A stretch of DNA of 64,000 bases from positions 3,577,981 to 3,641,980 of the forward strand of contig CM041203.1 in NCBI GenBank assembly GCA_023078555.1, in the 5' to 3' direction. Below, piece after piece: positions 38,008 through 51,000 of this stretch (the first letter of the stretch is position 1; every line of letters begins with the position of its first letter). Source of the DNA: Ulva prolifera. Taxonomy: Eukaryota > Chlorophyta > Ulvophyceae > Ulvales > Ulvaceae. A program made the translations under genes and the position numbers. Under the pieces are notes generated by a model. The model made no database searches. It was not told where the DNA came from and saw only the letters and a program-made list of their open reading frames with translations.

Positions 38008-41000
38008 CTACTGAGAGTCTTCGCGGTGGTGAGCACCATTATCGCTGCGATCTTTACCAGGCGGACAGGCGATATCCCCCCAGCGTGGACAGTAGCCCTC
38101 TCCAGTGTGGTAGCCATAGTCGTACTTTAGTTCCTCTCCAGCCTTCATGTCTGTCTTAGCATACATGCCGACATGATGTTCCCCAGAAACCATCATTACA
38201 CGTGCATATGTGTTGGTGTCAACCTGATGATTTGCGAATCTGCACACCATGGCATACTGGAGTGGGCCACAAGAACGCAGTTATGAGTGTAGAGTCGGTC
38301 CTCACTGCAGGCAGCTTGCACGAGCTGCTGTGCACCCACTGACAACTTGAAGGTCCACATGCTGTCCCAATGGCCTTCGAACGGAACAGCGGGGCTGACA
38401 TGAGCCGACCTGGCAGTATTGGAGAACCTCACACCTGAGCTTGCTGCCGGCTTTCCTTGCATCAATAGCCCATTCCGTGTTCAGCTGGAACAGGTATGAG
38501 GAGTTGATGATGTCGTACACCTGCCCGCGCCGCTCACACTCCTCCTGGCTCAGAAGCTCCCCAACATACTCTCCCTGAATCACCCAAACATGTAAGACAG
38601 ATCGTTGTCTGAACGGCCGCATACATCTGTGAATCACTGACATATGGCATGCAGCAGAGAAAGCCAAGCAAGTGTGCGATGGAAGGGACGCCTCGCTACT
38701 CTGATGCCTCGGATCGAAGATAAGCCTACAACGTGAGCCATGCAGGGCACGGCGTTGCTTACAGCCAGAGGCAAGGATTAGCACACGATAAAGTCTCCCC
38801 GAGCGATGTCCTCCATTGCGAAGAGGCCCCAGCCAGCGATACCAGAGATTCCCATCGCCAGAGGACGCTTGGCGCCGAGCCTCAAGTTCATGTTGCTGCA
38901 AATGCGCTCGCCTGGCTGTGCCAGGCCATGTGCCGTTGCACGGCAGCTGGTGCATTTCTGCAAAGCATTGATCGGTCATTCATACAATGCACCTGAGGGG
39001 GACTACTCCCGTGGCAAAGAGCTATGCAACCCTGTGTAGCAGGTACTGCCGCGAATGAATGGAGTGGATCGAAAGGGCTTGATGACTGCTCCATGTGTCC
39101 CAATGTCACGTGCGGATCCGCACCTGTGGGTCACATTCACGAGCGTCATCGTAGCATGGACATGTGTTGGTGTTGCAGCTACCACTGCACTTGCATCCAC
39201 GATGGATGTTGCCACAGGCCCCTCCGCAGCCGCAGAACCGCTCGCAGTAGTTCTTGGACGCTGCACACGGGCATGCTGAGCTGCAGCCCTTCGCCGGGTC
39301 GCAGTCGCAGGGAGTGTACTCGGGCCACGGCTGCTGCGGGTCGTGGCGCCGTCGAGATAGAAACGCAGGGGCGTTTCGGCGCAGGCCGGACCCGGCCTGA
39401 TTTACAGCAGCAGAAGTGGCAATCCTACAGATTGGCGGGAAGGTGTGTATCACACGTTCACTTTCCCGCAGCAATGTCGCGGCGTCAAGCCACTGGTGAC
39501 TTACAGACTTGTGCAATCTGTTTAGTCCCGGCTTTGATCGAGTCTGATCTGGCATGCACTAGATCCGATACGTCGCTGCACGTGGTTTGTTTTGCAGAGT
39601 CCCATTCAACACGTGTGTGGACATAAAAAACTCATGATACCAGCAAGCAGCACCGGCGTCCGCCTTCTTTGAAGCTTTGCAGCACAGGGTTTGCTCCAAG
39701 CAGTTGGCCAGTGCTCATGTGCACACATTGATATGGCGCTGTACGAGTTGTGGGGACGCATGCATGGTATGGACAATCACCGTCGCAGCATGCTGTGGGC
39801 AATGTGCACACCTTTTGCGTCTCCGCCGGGAAGGGGCTGCCAGCGCCTCCAGATCAAGGCTGTGTTTTTCCTTGTCAGAATTGTGGCCTTGGCCCTCCAT
39901 CAAGTCCACCATTCCATGTTTTAGCAGCCAGGCATGCACTTCGCTGCACGCCCTGCCAGCCACCAGCGGTGCAAGCAAGCACGCACTTGGGCCCATATCT
40001 TCTACCCACGCATCCAGGGTCTGCGTTTCCACAGCTGACCAATCTGCAACCAAATCGCAGAGCATTTGAGACACACGATCATCAGCGCTTTGCATGATAA
40101 CTCATCCACAGGCCACCAGGCCACCTGAGCTCATTTCGCTGTTCCAGACATCAAATGCAGCAACTGTGGGCGCTGGTTGTCACCGGACCCACAGCTGGAC
40201 GGGAGATCCATAGCAGCCAGTCACAAGTAAACTCGGTGCAATGATGCGTACTCGCAGGTGGCTGTGTGGAGGGTGCTGTTTCCGATATCTTGTAACAATT
40301 TGGTCCGCACGGAGCTGTCCACTGCTTCGCATGCTTATCGAAGTCTTTGAAGGGCTCCGCGCCGGCCAGACCTCCACCGGCATTGGCCAAAGCATCATCT
40401 GTGAGTTCGATGGTGCTCCCATGCCTCTCGCAGTTAAACTCGCCACATCGGGTGCAGAACGCTCGTGTGATGTCGTGCACTGCGCCTGCAGCTGTGCACG
40501 CTGCCGGAGCTCCTGCGAGTCCAAGGCCACATGAAAACAGCATGCAAATATGATGTATGTGTACTTGTGCATGATGGTGACATGAGCAAAAGCGCGAGGA
40601 CTGCTGTGAGCGCTGTGCTTTGCAGAAACCGCATGAATTCATCAGGGGATGCATGCCGGGGCAGCAGCATGTGGGCACTGTGCGGGCGTGCAAGGTCAGG
40701 AAAGAGACAACACAAAGGGGCCACTGTGCCAACACACTAGCAGCCTTGATGAAGCGGCGATTTGATGCAACAGCTTCCGTCTCTGAAATATTGGTATCAT
40801 GGCACAAATAAGCATCTGCAAAGCGCTCGTCCAAGTCCACACTCACCCATCATGCTGAACAGACTCGGAAGCTGGGCCACAGTGTTCTCAGCATTGCTAT
40901 GCTCGCATGTGCCCTAGCTACACACCAGGCCAAAATCAGCAGCAGTCAATTGTGACATGCGCCGCATTTGGCCACGACATACTCGGGAGTCATACCCAGG

Positions 41001-42420
41001 ACAGGTTGTAACTGCGTGGTCGATGAGCCAGACAGATGCATGGGGCCCTCAGATGCCCCAGAGGAGGTCACAGTACACTGCCGCTTCGCCTCCCATACCC
41101 CCAATGGCTCCCCCATCCGCTTCAAGCTACCTGGTTCATCTACCAGCCCCATGCATGACCTCAATATCCAGCACACCTCCGAGTCATCGCGATGGGCCGT
41201 CTCACCCGCTGACCTGGGTGCTAGAGGTTCAGCATCGCCGGTATCTACCTGCGGCCCCCGGGATGCTTCCCCTTCGATGGACTGAGCCGTGCACGGGACG
41301 TCGCTCTGCGCAGCTGTAGGCGCTGACCCCGATGTCTGGCTGCTGGGGCGGTAGGGGACAGCCACAGCGTCACATGCGGCGGCAACGGCACCGCAGCCCT
41401 GGCTGCTGGCAGCTCGGCTGGAGGCTGGCGGCGCCCCACCTGTGACGCTGCCCGGTGCCGAGGCTGCAGCAGGCATGCAGCCCCCTGGCAGCGCCCCAGG
41501 CGACTTCAGCAGCAGCTCCAGCGTGTGGCACGAGGTCGTGACAAACTGCAGCGCGCCTTCCCACTTCCACTGCTCCAGCCTCGCGAGTGCTGCGACAGCC
41601 TAAACAGCCCCACAGTGTCAAGTGACAAGGTTTAACACAGTGATGCAAGGTAGCAGGATGGAGGATCAACGGGCTTGCTCAAGTAGAGTATGCACATGAG
41701 CACAACCATGGAGGCCACGTACAAGTAGAGTTTGCATGGATGTGTAGCCCCGCATAGACATGTACAACCACACGCAGGTGCTGGGCACACTAGAGGGATG
41801 TATGCACCTCAGGGCGGAAGCCGTTCTGCTTCAGGGTTGCACACAGCGCCCACTCGTCATTGTGCAGGGCGTGCCGCAAAAGGCAGACACGATGCGCCTC
41901 GTTGTCCACCTCATCGTCGCGCACCGGCCTTGCCTCGCCATTTTCTTCATAGAATAGCCTCACACGAGTTTCTACTGCCTGCGTTGGCGGCGACACTTAT
42001 ACTCAGCATGGGTGACCGAGCGTTGCAGTGCAAGGCTCACCTTCTTGCACCCTGGTTCTGTTCTCCATGTCATTGCTAAAGGCAGGGTGTCTCGCAGTTG
42101 GAAGTCGCTTTCGCAGATTCCTGCATGACATAAATGTGTTCAATATAGCATTGGTGGAATACGATCTCAGCAGAGTGTGCATGGATGCACACCAGCCCTG
42201 CCCATTGGTTCGATGCTGACCCGACGGCGCTGAATACTATTTGCGATCTCGATCTGTGTCTTCAAGGTCTGCATGTTGCGTTGCAACGCAGGCTGGATGA
42301 ACATCAAATTAGTGTTGCCATGTACCTCTTTGTTCGCACGGAGTGTCATTTGTATCTTATCATGTGTCTTCAAGTCTGCACAGACGCAGTGATGTATCCA
42401 GGAACACATACGGTGAGCCG
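38008..42420 (-). CDS. E(z): E(z)/EZH-type histone H3K27 methyltransferase, PRC2 catalytic subunit (multi-exon)
   Basis: This is the SET-domain subunit of Polycomb repressive complex 2. Reading the minus strand, an N-terminal helix (about 42290-42200: LQRNMQTLKTQIEIANSIQR) is followed by RLFYEENGEARPVRDDEVDN (about 41970). A low-complexity region follows (41500-40950). A Cys-rich motif lies at about 40490-40290 (CTRCGEFNCERHG, PCGPNCYK). A SANT-like segment lies at about 40040 (WSAVETQTLDAW). The CXC pre-SET domain, exon 39426-39124, includes YTPCDCDPAKGCSSACPC and CNTNTCPCYDDARECDPQ. The SET domain is split over 38957-38787 (GISGIAGWGLFAMEDIARG), 38574-38435 (GEYVGELLSQEECERRGQVY) and 38239-38008 (GMYAKTDMKAGEELKYDYGY). 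These junctions are all in phase. Oddly, the usual NHS..PN motif reads NHQVDTN. The start codon is not settled and may lie further upstream. Confidence 0.88.
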
Positions 42421-43606
42421 CGCGTGATTGAATGACCACGTGATGATAATCAGTCGCGGGCTATCACTGCGCAGGGCACCTCACAAGATTGCGCGCAGGA
42501 CATATGCTGCGCCTGAAGCCTGGCATTCTGGCATCCAGGTAATGATTACAAAGCAGTGCTTCAATATCCTTCAAAAAGATGCAAGCCAGCTTCCTGGATA
42601 ATCCGGTGGGGAGCAGGTTGTCGTCACAAGATGCAGACGGCCTATGTAGCAAGAGGTGGCAGGCCACGACGTCCGATCGACCAGAACGACATTCCAGCTT
42701 CAAGGCCTTCAGTTAGACAGAACGCAGCAAGGTGCTCCGACAATGTGAAGTTCAACTACTCCTGATATGATCACGAGAGGGAAGGCCGGCATGACTGGAA
42801 GTCGAACCCACTCTGCTCGGGCGCGATGAACCATAAACTTCCGCTGTGATGGATGCAAGGTTTTCGTCAGTAGCTCTAAGAGACGCGTTGCTGCCGTCCA
42901 TGATTGCACCAGGAGCAGCAACCTGCTAGAGCTCAACCGAACTACCGTTACTTGAGCCCGGGCGCTACCGCACGATCACGAGTCAGGAAGGCCTTCAGAT
43001 CCGCTCGTTGTGACAGCAAATAGCAAATTCGAAGTCGCGCCAGACATCAATGACATTGCAGGAGACGGCCTCAACATTGTAAACCAGGCTCTGCTGCAGT
43101 TGATGTACCTGTAGCAGATCTCTGCCGGTGCAGGGCTCTCCATTTGATCAGCTGCCACACTCCGTGCCCGAAGCTTGTGTGCCTGAAGCTGTTCTGCCCG
43201 ACATTGTCTCCGATGTGCGACCAATGGTCGCCGACCATAAACAACACCAGCTCCACGCTTGCATGCGCTTCATGCACGATCGTGGCAGTACCGTGCGCAC
43301 GCGTGTCCACGGGCGCACACGGTGGTCCATTGTTTGTGGTCCACCGTCGGGTGCACACCCAGACACACTGTGCGCGCCCGTTGCTAGCGGGGATGCAGTG
43401 CCCCTCAGAAAACTTTAGATCTATGGGCCAAGGAGCGTATGTAGTAGCAGAAGCGCTGCCAACTGTCTCCTGAGTGCATTTGAGAAAGCCTTGTGTTATC
43501 ACCGCTGTCAAACTGGTTGGTGGTCGTAGTGCTGCCGGGGTAGATAGGCTTGGCACCGCGCTACGCCTTCGCCACTTTTATATTCTTTGATCAGCTTCAG
43601 GGCAAA
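42421..43606. other. Divergent region between E(z) and plastid L15; possible unassigned ORF
   Basis: The region must hold the promoters of two divergent genes. On the + strand, 42958-43098 reads protein-like text (VTANSKFEVAPDINDIAGDG) up to a stop. After a TGCAG at about 43132, another open frame runs to 43418 (PDIVSDVRPMVADHKQHQLH, HDRGSTVRTRVHGRTRW). I recognise no family and would not call a gene. Confidence 0.35.
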
Positions 43607-44560
43607 ATGCAGTCTAGCATCGCATTGGGCAGCCGCACCGCCGTGCGCGTCGCGCCAGCCCGGCCTGTCATTAGGGCCGTCGCAGTCGCTGTCAGCGCAG
43701 AGGAGGAAAGATACCGGCTGAACAATCTAGGTCCTGCTCCTGGATCCAGGAAACGTAAGACACGCAAGGGCCGTGGGTACTCTGCAGGACAGGTATGCGG
43801 CGCTAGCGTATCGCTTCCATCGGGAAGCCTTAGACGCGAGAAAATGCAGGCGTTATGGATCAGTCTGCATATGTTCAGTCCAGATGCATCGACTTCGAGT
43901 GCTTTCAATACTAATGCTGTCTTTCACGTGCCTGTGCACGGCAAGTGCACCGAGCGCACACCGCAGGTTCCCGTGCAAGACAATCCGATCTCGCAAACAG
44001 CAGTGAGCTCATATTGCGTGGGAACCTTTGTGGACAAGTGGCAATAGCGTATCCGGGTCTGTGCAGTCCCCAGCGAACTGCCACGAACGCTGCTGCTGTT
44101 GCTGCAGGGTGGTCCGTGCGGCTTCGGTATGCGAGGACAGAAGTCTCGATCTGGCCGCCCGACTCGTCCAGGTTTTGAGGGTGGCCAGATTCCTCTATAC
44201 CGTCGCATCCCCAAGTTGAAGGGAATTGCAGGTGGCATGAGCGCAGGCCAGTCTGACCATGTCACGATCAACCTCAAGACAATCGCAGAGAAGTTTGAGG
44301 AGGGTGAGGAAGTTTCACTCGAAGTGCTCAAGGATAAGAACGTGCTCAATATCTCCGGCCGGGATGCCAAGCTGGGCCTCAAGATACTTGGTGAGGGCGA
44401 TCTGCCCTTTCCTCTCAACATCAAGGCTGAGGCGTTCTCCGCCTCTGCTATGTCAAAGATCGAGGCAGCAGGGGGTGCTGCGGATGTCGTGCCTGGAAGG
44501 GTCAAGTGGACTCGTAAAGCGCATGAGGCAAAGATGAGGGGCAACAAGGGCAAAAAGTAA
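43607..44560 (+). CDS. RPL15: Plastid 50S ribosomal protein L15 (uL15c), two exons
   Basis: A nucleus-encoded large-subunit protein of the plastid ribosome. Exon 1 is 43607-43792 and exon 2 is 44108-44560, with a GTATGC donor and a GCTGCAG acceptor, both phase 0, giving 213 residues. The N terminus (MQSSIALGSRTAVRVAPARP) is rich in Ser, Ala and Arg and lacks acids, as expected of a transit peptide of about 45 residues. The mature part begins near YRLNNLGPAPGSRKRKTRKG. The splice joins GYSAGQ to GGPCGFGMRGQKSRSG, restoring the L15 signature GRG.(S/T)AG.....GQK.R.G. PGFEGGQIPLYRRIPK follows, which binds 23S rRNA. The C-terminal extension is basic and ends RGNKGKK. Every diagnostic block is present and in order. 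Confidence 0.95.
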
Positions 44561-45083
44561 GTCAGTGTTGACTACATCAGCATGGTTTGCTCATGGTATA
44601 CAGATCTTCATGCAAGTCAGCGAGTGGGCTTGACATGATGTTCAGGGCATGATTTGAATAGGACTGTGATTTACACCAGGCTGAGGGGATCTTCAGACAT
44701 GCGCCACCTCTCTCCTAAGGCTTGTTCTGTCAAACCTCAAATCCTCAAATGCAGAATGCGTTGCAAACCCAAGCGCAGAATGTTGTTCATGCTTGAGATT
44801 TCTGCGACACTGTGCAATCTTGAAGTTGGCACTGTGGATGACATGCGTGACAAACCTTGCAGCTCTGCTGATGCAGCTTTGTGACTTACATTCCTGTTCA
44901 TTGTTGCCTCAACACCTAGCCTACTATATATAGTAAACTATAGCTATAGTACCGTGCCTGAATGTGAGCGCATGTGCACTGCGTGGCTCTGTACTGTGCA
45001 GTTCTGTCTAGATGCGCACTACGTGGCTCTGATGTCTACCGGGACTATGAAGTTGGTAAGCCCTCGTCTGCATGCTATTTTCC
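44561..45083. other. Convergent intergenic region with an AT-rich palindrome
   Basis: No gene was seen. L15 and the 5-oxoprolinase gene converge here. Bases 44923-44950 contain ACTATATATAGT and CTATAGCTATAG, two adjoining palindromes in an otherwise balanced region. Confidence 0.5.
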
Positions 45084-48000
45084 CTATGCGCCTTCTGCCT
45101 GAGCATTCCATTCAGCCACGCTACCTGTTCTCAAAACCGGCACATCGCCCTCCGCGGCCTTCTTCCGCATCTGGCTTTCATGACTGCCCACTGCACCGTA
45201 GCCCCCGCCACCTGGGGTCAGCAACCGTATCCTGCACATGCGTCCCTTCCTGTAACTGACCCACCGCATGGCAACATGTTCTCAGACACGCAGAAAGCCA
45301 TCGGAATGGATGCACACCTGTCTCCAGCTGCGACCTTCACGGAGGCCTTCCCGCCCAGGTTCACAACTTTACCATTTGCCTGCATCCATAGATTGACGCC
45401 GCGCAGACCATCGCAGCCACCCTCCAGCCCGCGCGGCGCCAGTGCCCTGCGCTCTGTGAGCACCCCGACCTCCAGTTCCCTGAGGAACTCCAATTCGCGG
45501 ACGACGCCGTGGCCCCCACGCCACTCCCCGGCCCCGCCGCTGTCCTTTCTCAGTGTGAATTGCCGCAGGCTTACAGGGTAGTAGCGTTCCAGGATCTCCG
45601 GGTCGGTGATGCGCGTGTTGGTCATGTGCATCTGGACTCCGTCACAGCCGTCAAAGCCTGGGCCCGCACCGCCGCCCCCTGCACAAGTTATGCGTTGTGG
45701 GTCAGTGCAGGTGGAGGTGGGCGCTGCCTCCTGCCTGCACCGGCCAACTCCCCACTGGCCTTGCCCCGTCAGCTACGCACAGTTGCAGTACAGCCAGGCC
45801 CGATCGGGTGGTGTGCACATTGGACCCCATCGAATGTGCATCAAGATTGCTCACCCAGTACTCCCTGGCACATACAAGTGCGGGTGCCACAGCCCCGTAC
45901 GACACAGCAGGTAGCCAACATGGGCATAAATTCCCCGTGTTACCTTTGTCAGGCTGCACATAGGATTGTCCAGGGGTTTCTCTCAGGACAGATCTGCACG
46001 TGGGGCGCACCGGCGATGGTCTCGTAGTACCCCATGCCATCGTCGCCAAATGTGAAGTTGTTCATGCAGCCGTACGAGCAGGCCATGGCCTTGAAGGCCA
46101 TCAGGATGACGTCGGTGACGCGCTGGCTGGTCAGCACGTTGCCACCGACAACCGCTGCATCGTCTGATGGGCTCAGCAACGTGTTGGGGGGCACCTGCAC
46201 ACATCTGCCGTGAGGCAGAGGCTACACATGGTTTCTGCATGCATGACACTCAGAACGAGGATTGCAGCCACGTTGAGTACGTCCTGGGGGTCGGCCAGCA
46301 TGCATGCCGCGGCCAGGCACGCATTACACAACAAGCGCCATGCCATACTGCAGGCGTCAGCGCCCCCCCGCCGTCAGCCAAACATGCTGGTACCATTCTT
46401 CGAGAACACATGTGGGAAAGGACTGTTTGGGCCTGCAGGCGCTTTGCAGGTGCTTGCGACAGGTATCACAACTTACCGCTGTACAGCTGCGCGTTAGCAT
46501 AACCCCACCGACACGCCAGGGTCGCCAAGAGGCCGATTGCAGGTGTGGGGGAGGGGGGGGGGACCTTGATTGTGACAGGCGCGAGACAGCCGCCGTTCAG
46601 TGGGATGTCGCGGCGCACAAGGCAGCGCAGCGCATAGATGGCGGCCGAGTACGTGACGGCGCGGGGTGCGTTGGTGTTGCCGAGCACCTGCGGCCCGGTG
46701 CCCTCAAAGTCAAATACCGCGGAGCCGTCGCGGCGGTCAATCGTGACGGTCAGCCGAACCTCTGTCCCATCGTCCATGAAGTCGCTGCTGCACACGGTGC
46801 CTACCTCTGGGAGGCCCTGCGCACAAAATCACCTGGGTCGTGACTGACCTGCGGCTGACCGGCAGCTCTGTCCCTGTCACAGCCGTTTACTTATCCGTTA
46901 GAACAAGGACACCTGAAGCGTGACAGCGCATTAGATACAGTGACATGCTCGGTCAGACCAAGTAATGCTCGAAAGCGGCAGATGCTGCTGCGCAACTGGG
47001 TTTGCCTGCGCGACTGACCCGTATGCCTATCTGAGGTGAGGCCTGGAAGATTGCTTTTGACGTGCAAAAGTCGCTGTGCTGATGACAACGTCGATCCGCA
47101 TTACAGAGCCCATGCATGTTGCGGATCGGATGTTTCACCCGAGACGCAGCCGCCCCCTGTGTCGCACAACAATTATGCGGCAATTTCACGGTAGTGTATA
47201 TCACATTCTGCAATCTGGCAGGTTGTTATCCAGCCTCCTGAAAGTTCCCTTCCTCCGTGCACGGTCTGCTATGGGTGCCTTCTCCATGGCAGCCCGTGTC
47301 CTTTGCACTTGTCAGATCCTACAGCAGGGTGACCAGGGCAACGGCAATGCAGGAGCAGCTGCGTACCTGACTTATAGAGAAGTCGGTGAGCATCTTGCGC
47401 ACAGACGCCTCAGCGTTTGCCTGGATGTGATGCATGTAGGCCTGCACGACAGGCAGAGAGTACTCCGCTATGAGATCTGCAACAAGCGATATGCCTTTGG
47501 AGTTGGCGGCCACCTGCGCCTTAAGGTCGGACAGATTGTCAGATAGGCACCGAGTGCCGACGACCCCGGGAATTCCGCTTTTGCCCGGCGCCAGCAGCAG
47601 CTCGGTGACGCCCTCTTCCTGCAGAATAGCAGCACAGTGGCGCCAGCAACCTCATGTGATGGCCTTTTGCAGCGCAGCAAAGACAGACAGAAAGAGACTG
47701 CCGCATTCAGTGATTGAATGCATGTATAAGGACACATTTTTGTTGGTGGCTGAGGCATCGAGACAGTTGCACCTTGTGGAGACTGACGAAACGAGAAGGC
47801 ACGAAAGATTTTACCCAGCACATGTTCCCCGCATGTGAATGTTGCATTGCGTCTCATGATGGACAGCTCGACATGCTGGCTCAGCTGCCAGGGGCGCACA
47901 CAGCACAGGCTGCAATGTAGCAGTTGGGATGAGGCACCTGGAATACACCATCCCGCACGAGCTTAAAGGAGACTATCGTGGCGCCCTCTTCCGCCAGGCT

Positions 48001-51000
48001 CTTGCTGTTGGGTGGCATGCTGCCAGGGGAGATGCCTCCGACATCGGCGTGGTGGCCACGGGAGGCAACGAAGAAGACGATGCGGCCCGCCTCCCACACG
48101 GGCGTGATGACGGTGATGTCCGGTAAGTGGGAGCCTCCGGCAGCCACCGGATGGTTGGTGACCAGCGTGTCCCCCTCCCTCAGTCCGTCGTCCTTGCCCG
48201 GGCCCTCTGTATGCGGCAATAGCGACTGTGATGGCCATCGTGGTGCACAACAGCTAAGACGTTGCTGCCCAAAGGTGAAGCATGATTGTCGCGTGCCAGG
48301 CAAGGCTGTGTATGCATAGCCGAGGGCTGTAGTCGGAGCCTGACACAAGGGGGTTGTCGGCTGCAATGCAGTGATGGGCCTCTCCATCGGTGTATATCAA
48401 TTACGGCGTCATAGGAACTTGCTGAGGAATGGTGGACCATTCATCGCGCAATCGGGCACGATGCTCACCAATCCTTCCGCCATGCAACAAACAGCAGCTG
48501 CTACAATGTCAGGAGCACAGGAGCCTCAGCACATCCACCACAGCGCGCAGCACGCACCCGTGTAGTAGCGGATCTGTGCGCGGACGGCCTCCGACATCGC
48601 ACCGAGGTGCACCGGCAGGTGGGGTGCATTGGCCACAAGCGCTCCGTCTGGGCCGAACAGCGCGCAGCTGAAGTCCAAGCGCTCCTTGATCGTGACAGAG
48701 ATTGCGCTGCGCTGCAGTGCGCGGCCCATCTGCTCCGCGATCGACATGAACCGGTGCGAGAAGATTGCGAGGCGGATCGGGTCGACGCGCTCCGCGTCAT
48801 CTGCGGCTCCTGCGGCGGGTGCCGGCACGTCGATGCGCACGTCACCAGCCGCGGTGACGTGGGCTGTGCAGCCCGGCTGGACCACAACTGTCGAGATGCG
48901 GTTGATGAGGAGGGCCGGGCCATCCACGGAGTGCCCGGGTTGGAGTGAGTCCAGCTCGTACACTGGAGTGGCTTGCTCTCCGCCACTGTGGAAGGCGACA
49001 CGTTGTGTCCGTGGCTCTGGGAGGGGACCCGGTTGCTGCGGTGAGGTGGCATCCGGCAGCACTGACCCAGCCGCTGATGCCCGCACCCTACAGGAAACAG
49101 GCTGTGGTGGGCACTGGGGAGAGGATCCAGGGTGGGGGCAGGGTGGGTGTGACGCAGCCGCAATGCTTCGCGGACACTCACGTATACATGCCTGAGCGGT
49201 CGAGGGACACGACATGATCAGTGCTGCTGACGGTGAGGTGGCCTCCTGTGCAAAATCATTGTGCCTGGACTGGCCCTGCCATGCTGTGCAACAGCTTCGG
49301 TAGGGTCTCATCAGGGTGGTGATCCTAGAGGTTGCCACAGCATGTGGGACCTCAACCACGCGATCGGGCCCAAGACGACTGTGCAGTGCAGAAATCAGAA
49401 ACGAACATCAGTCCTGTCGCGTGATGCAGCAACATGTAACTCGTATCATGCCATTCTGGTGGCTCCAGGAAGCCGAGCTGTGCTGAGAGAGGAGGCCCCA
49501 CCTGCAGTCATCGACCACAATTGCCCGATTCTGCAGCACAAAGCCAAACTCCACTTGGTACATGCGCAGGAACTCCTCCTGGTAGCCACCGATGGCCTCT
49601 GCAGCAACCATCAGGGCCACATCGGTTCCTTGAAAGCGCAGATTCAGGTACCGCTCCGCATGCACCTGCTCGGGGGTGAAACCCCGTCCCAGCAGCGGCG
49701 CTGTGGCTGTCCCCTGAAGCTTGTCAAGCTTCTGCTGCAGGTGGCCGTGCGCGGCAGGTTCCAGCGTGCACGCTTCTGGTTCCTACACCACGAGCGTGGG
49801 AAGTTGGCTGCGGCGTGCTGCACTGTGGCATCCCATGGGCCATTGCACATATAGCTGCGCCTGAAGTCAATGCACATGCATGCTCATTGCGCGAGCTCGA
49901 AACTGCACTCACAGAGCCTCAAAGTGTCAGCACCTGCATTGGGTGGCTCGTTGTTGGCGAGAATTGGCACTCATGTGGTGCGAATTCACCTGTGGAGTGC
50001 AACACCTCGCGCATAGCGAATGTGCAGCATTGCAGCCTCTTGATGCAGACACGATTGTGCAGCGGTTTGTGCTTGGGTGACACAGCGCCTTGACGATGTG
50101 CAGCGTTAACTTTTGCTGCACAGGTGCATGCAGAGAGGCGTGGGGACGCGCACCTGAGCCTCCTGCACAAGGCTCGCGAGGCCCATCCCCACCGCGGACA
50201 GGATGCTGGCATAGCGGTGCACAAACACCGTGCGCATGCCGAGCCGCTGCGCAATTGCGCATGCATGCTGCCCCCCTGCACCGCCGAAGCACGCAAGCAC
50301 ATGCTGGCTTACGTCCAGGCCGCGCGCCTGCGTTAGCGCGCGCACCGGGCGGCACATCGCCTCATTTGCCACGTCCACAAATCCCAGAGCAACCTCAGTA
50401 ATTGTCTTCTGTGGCTGCCCGGCCGCCACGGCGTCCGCATTGACCCTGTCCGTGACTTCCTGCAGTGCCTTCCGTGCACCTACACAGATCCCCACATGCA
50501 TGGCTGACGAATGAAAACGGATATGCTTTGCCATGAATCACGGACTGCACTGGTATGGCTGACACAAATGCTCACGCCAGCTGGCCCTTCTGTCAAACGT
50601 GATTGTCTGCTCCAACATGTATCAGACACGGGGTTGCTGACTCTTTGACAGCTATGAAGTTGTACGTGTCTTAAAAGAGTCACCGATGGCCATTCGTGCG
50701 CTCGTCCCAGCCCCTCTGCGGTCCGATTTCTGCTTGCCTGAACTCCCATCACCAGCTCATGACATCAAGTGGGTACACAGAGAGGCAGCTATAGACCACA
50801 GAGGTGTGCCGCACCTGCCACATCCAGAGCCTCGTCCTCATTTGGCCCAAAGATATTCGGAAAGAAGTCTGGCACAATGCGGCCAAGCACTGCGTTGGCG
50901 TCCGTGACCGCGAGCTTGCCGCCGGGCTTGCGGTAACACACCGGCCCGGGGTGTGCGCCGGCGGACTCCGGGCCCACGGCAAAGACTCCATTGTCGTAAA

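Noticed and set aside
42780-42960. tRNA-like GGGTTCGA segment on the minus strand
   Set aside because: The T-arm stem does not pair properly, and no acceptor or D arm could be fitted.
48501-49195. Overlapping ORFs of 188-226 codons on both strands
   Set aside because: Only the minus-strand frame with the HyuB motifs ([13 protein letters not shown]) is the 5-oxoprolinase exon; the others are shadows in a GC-rich exon.
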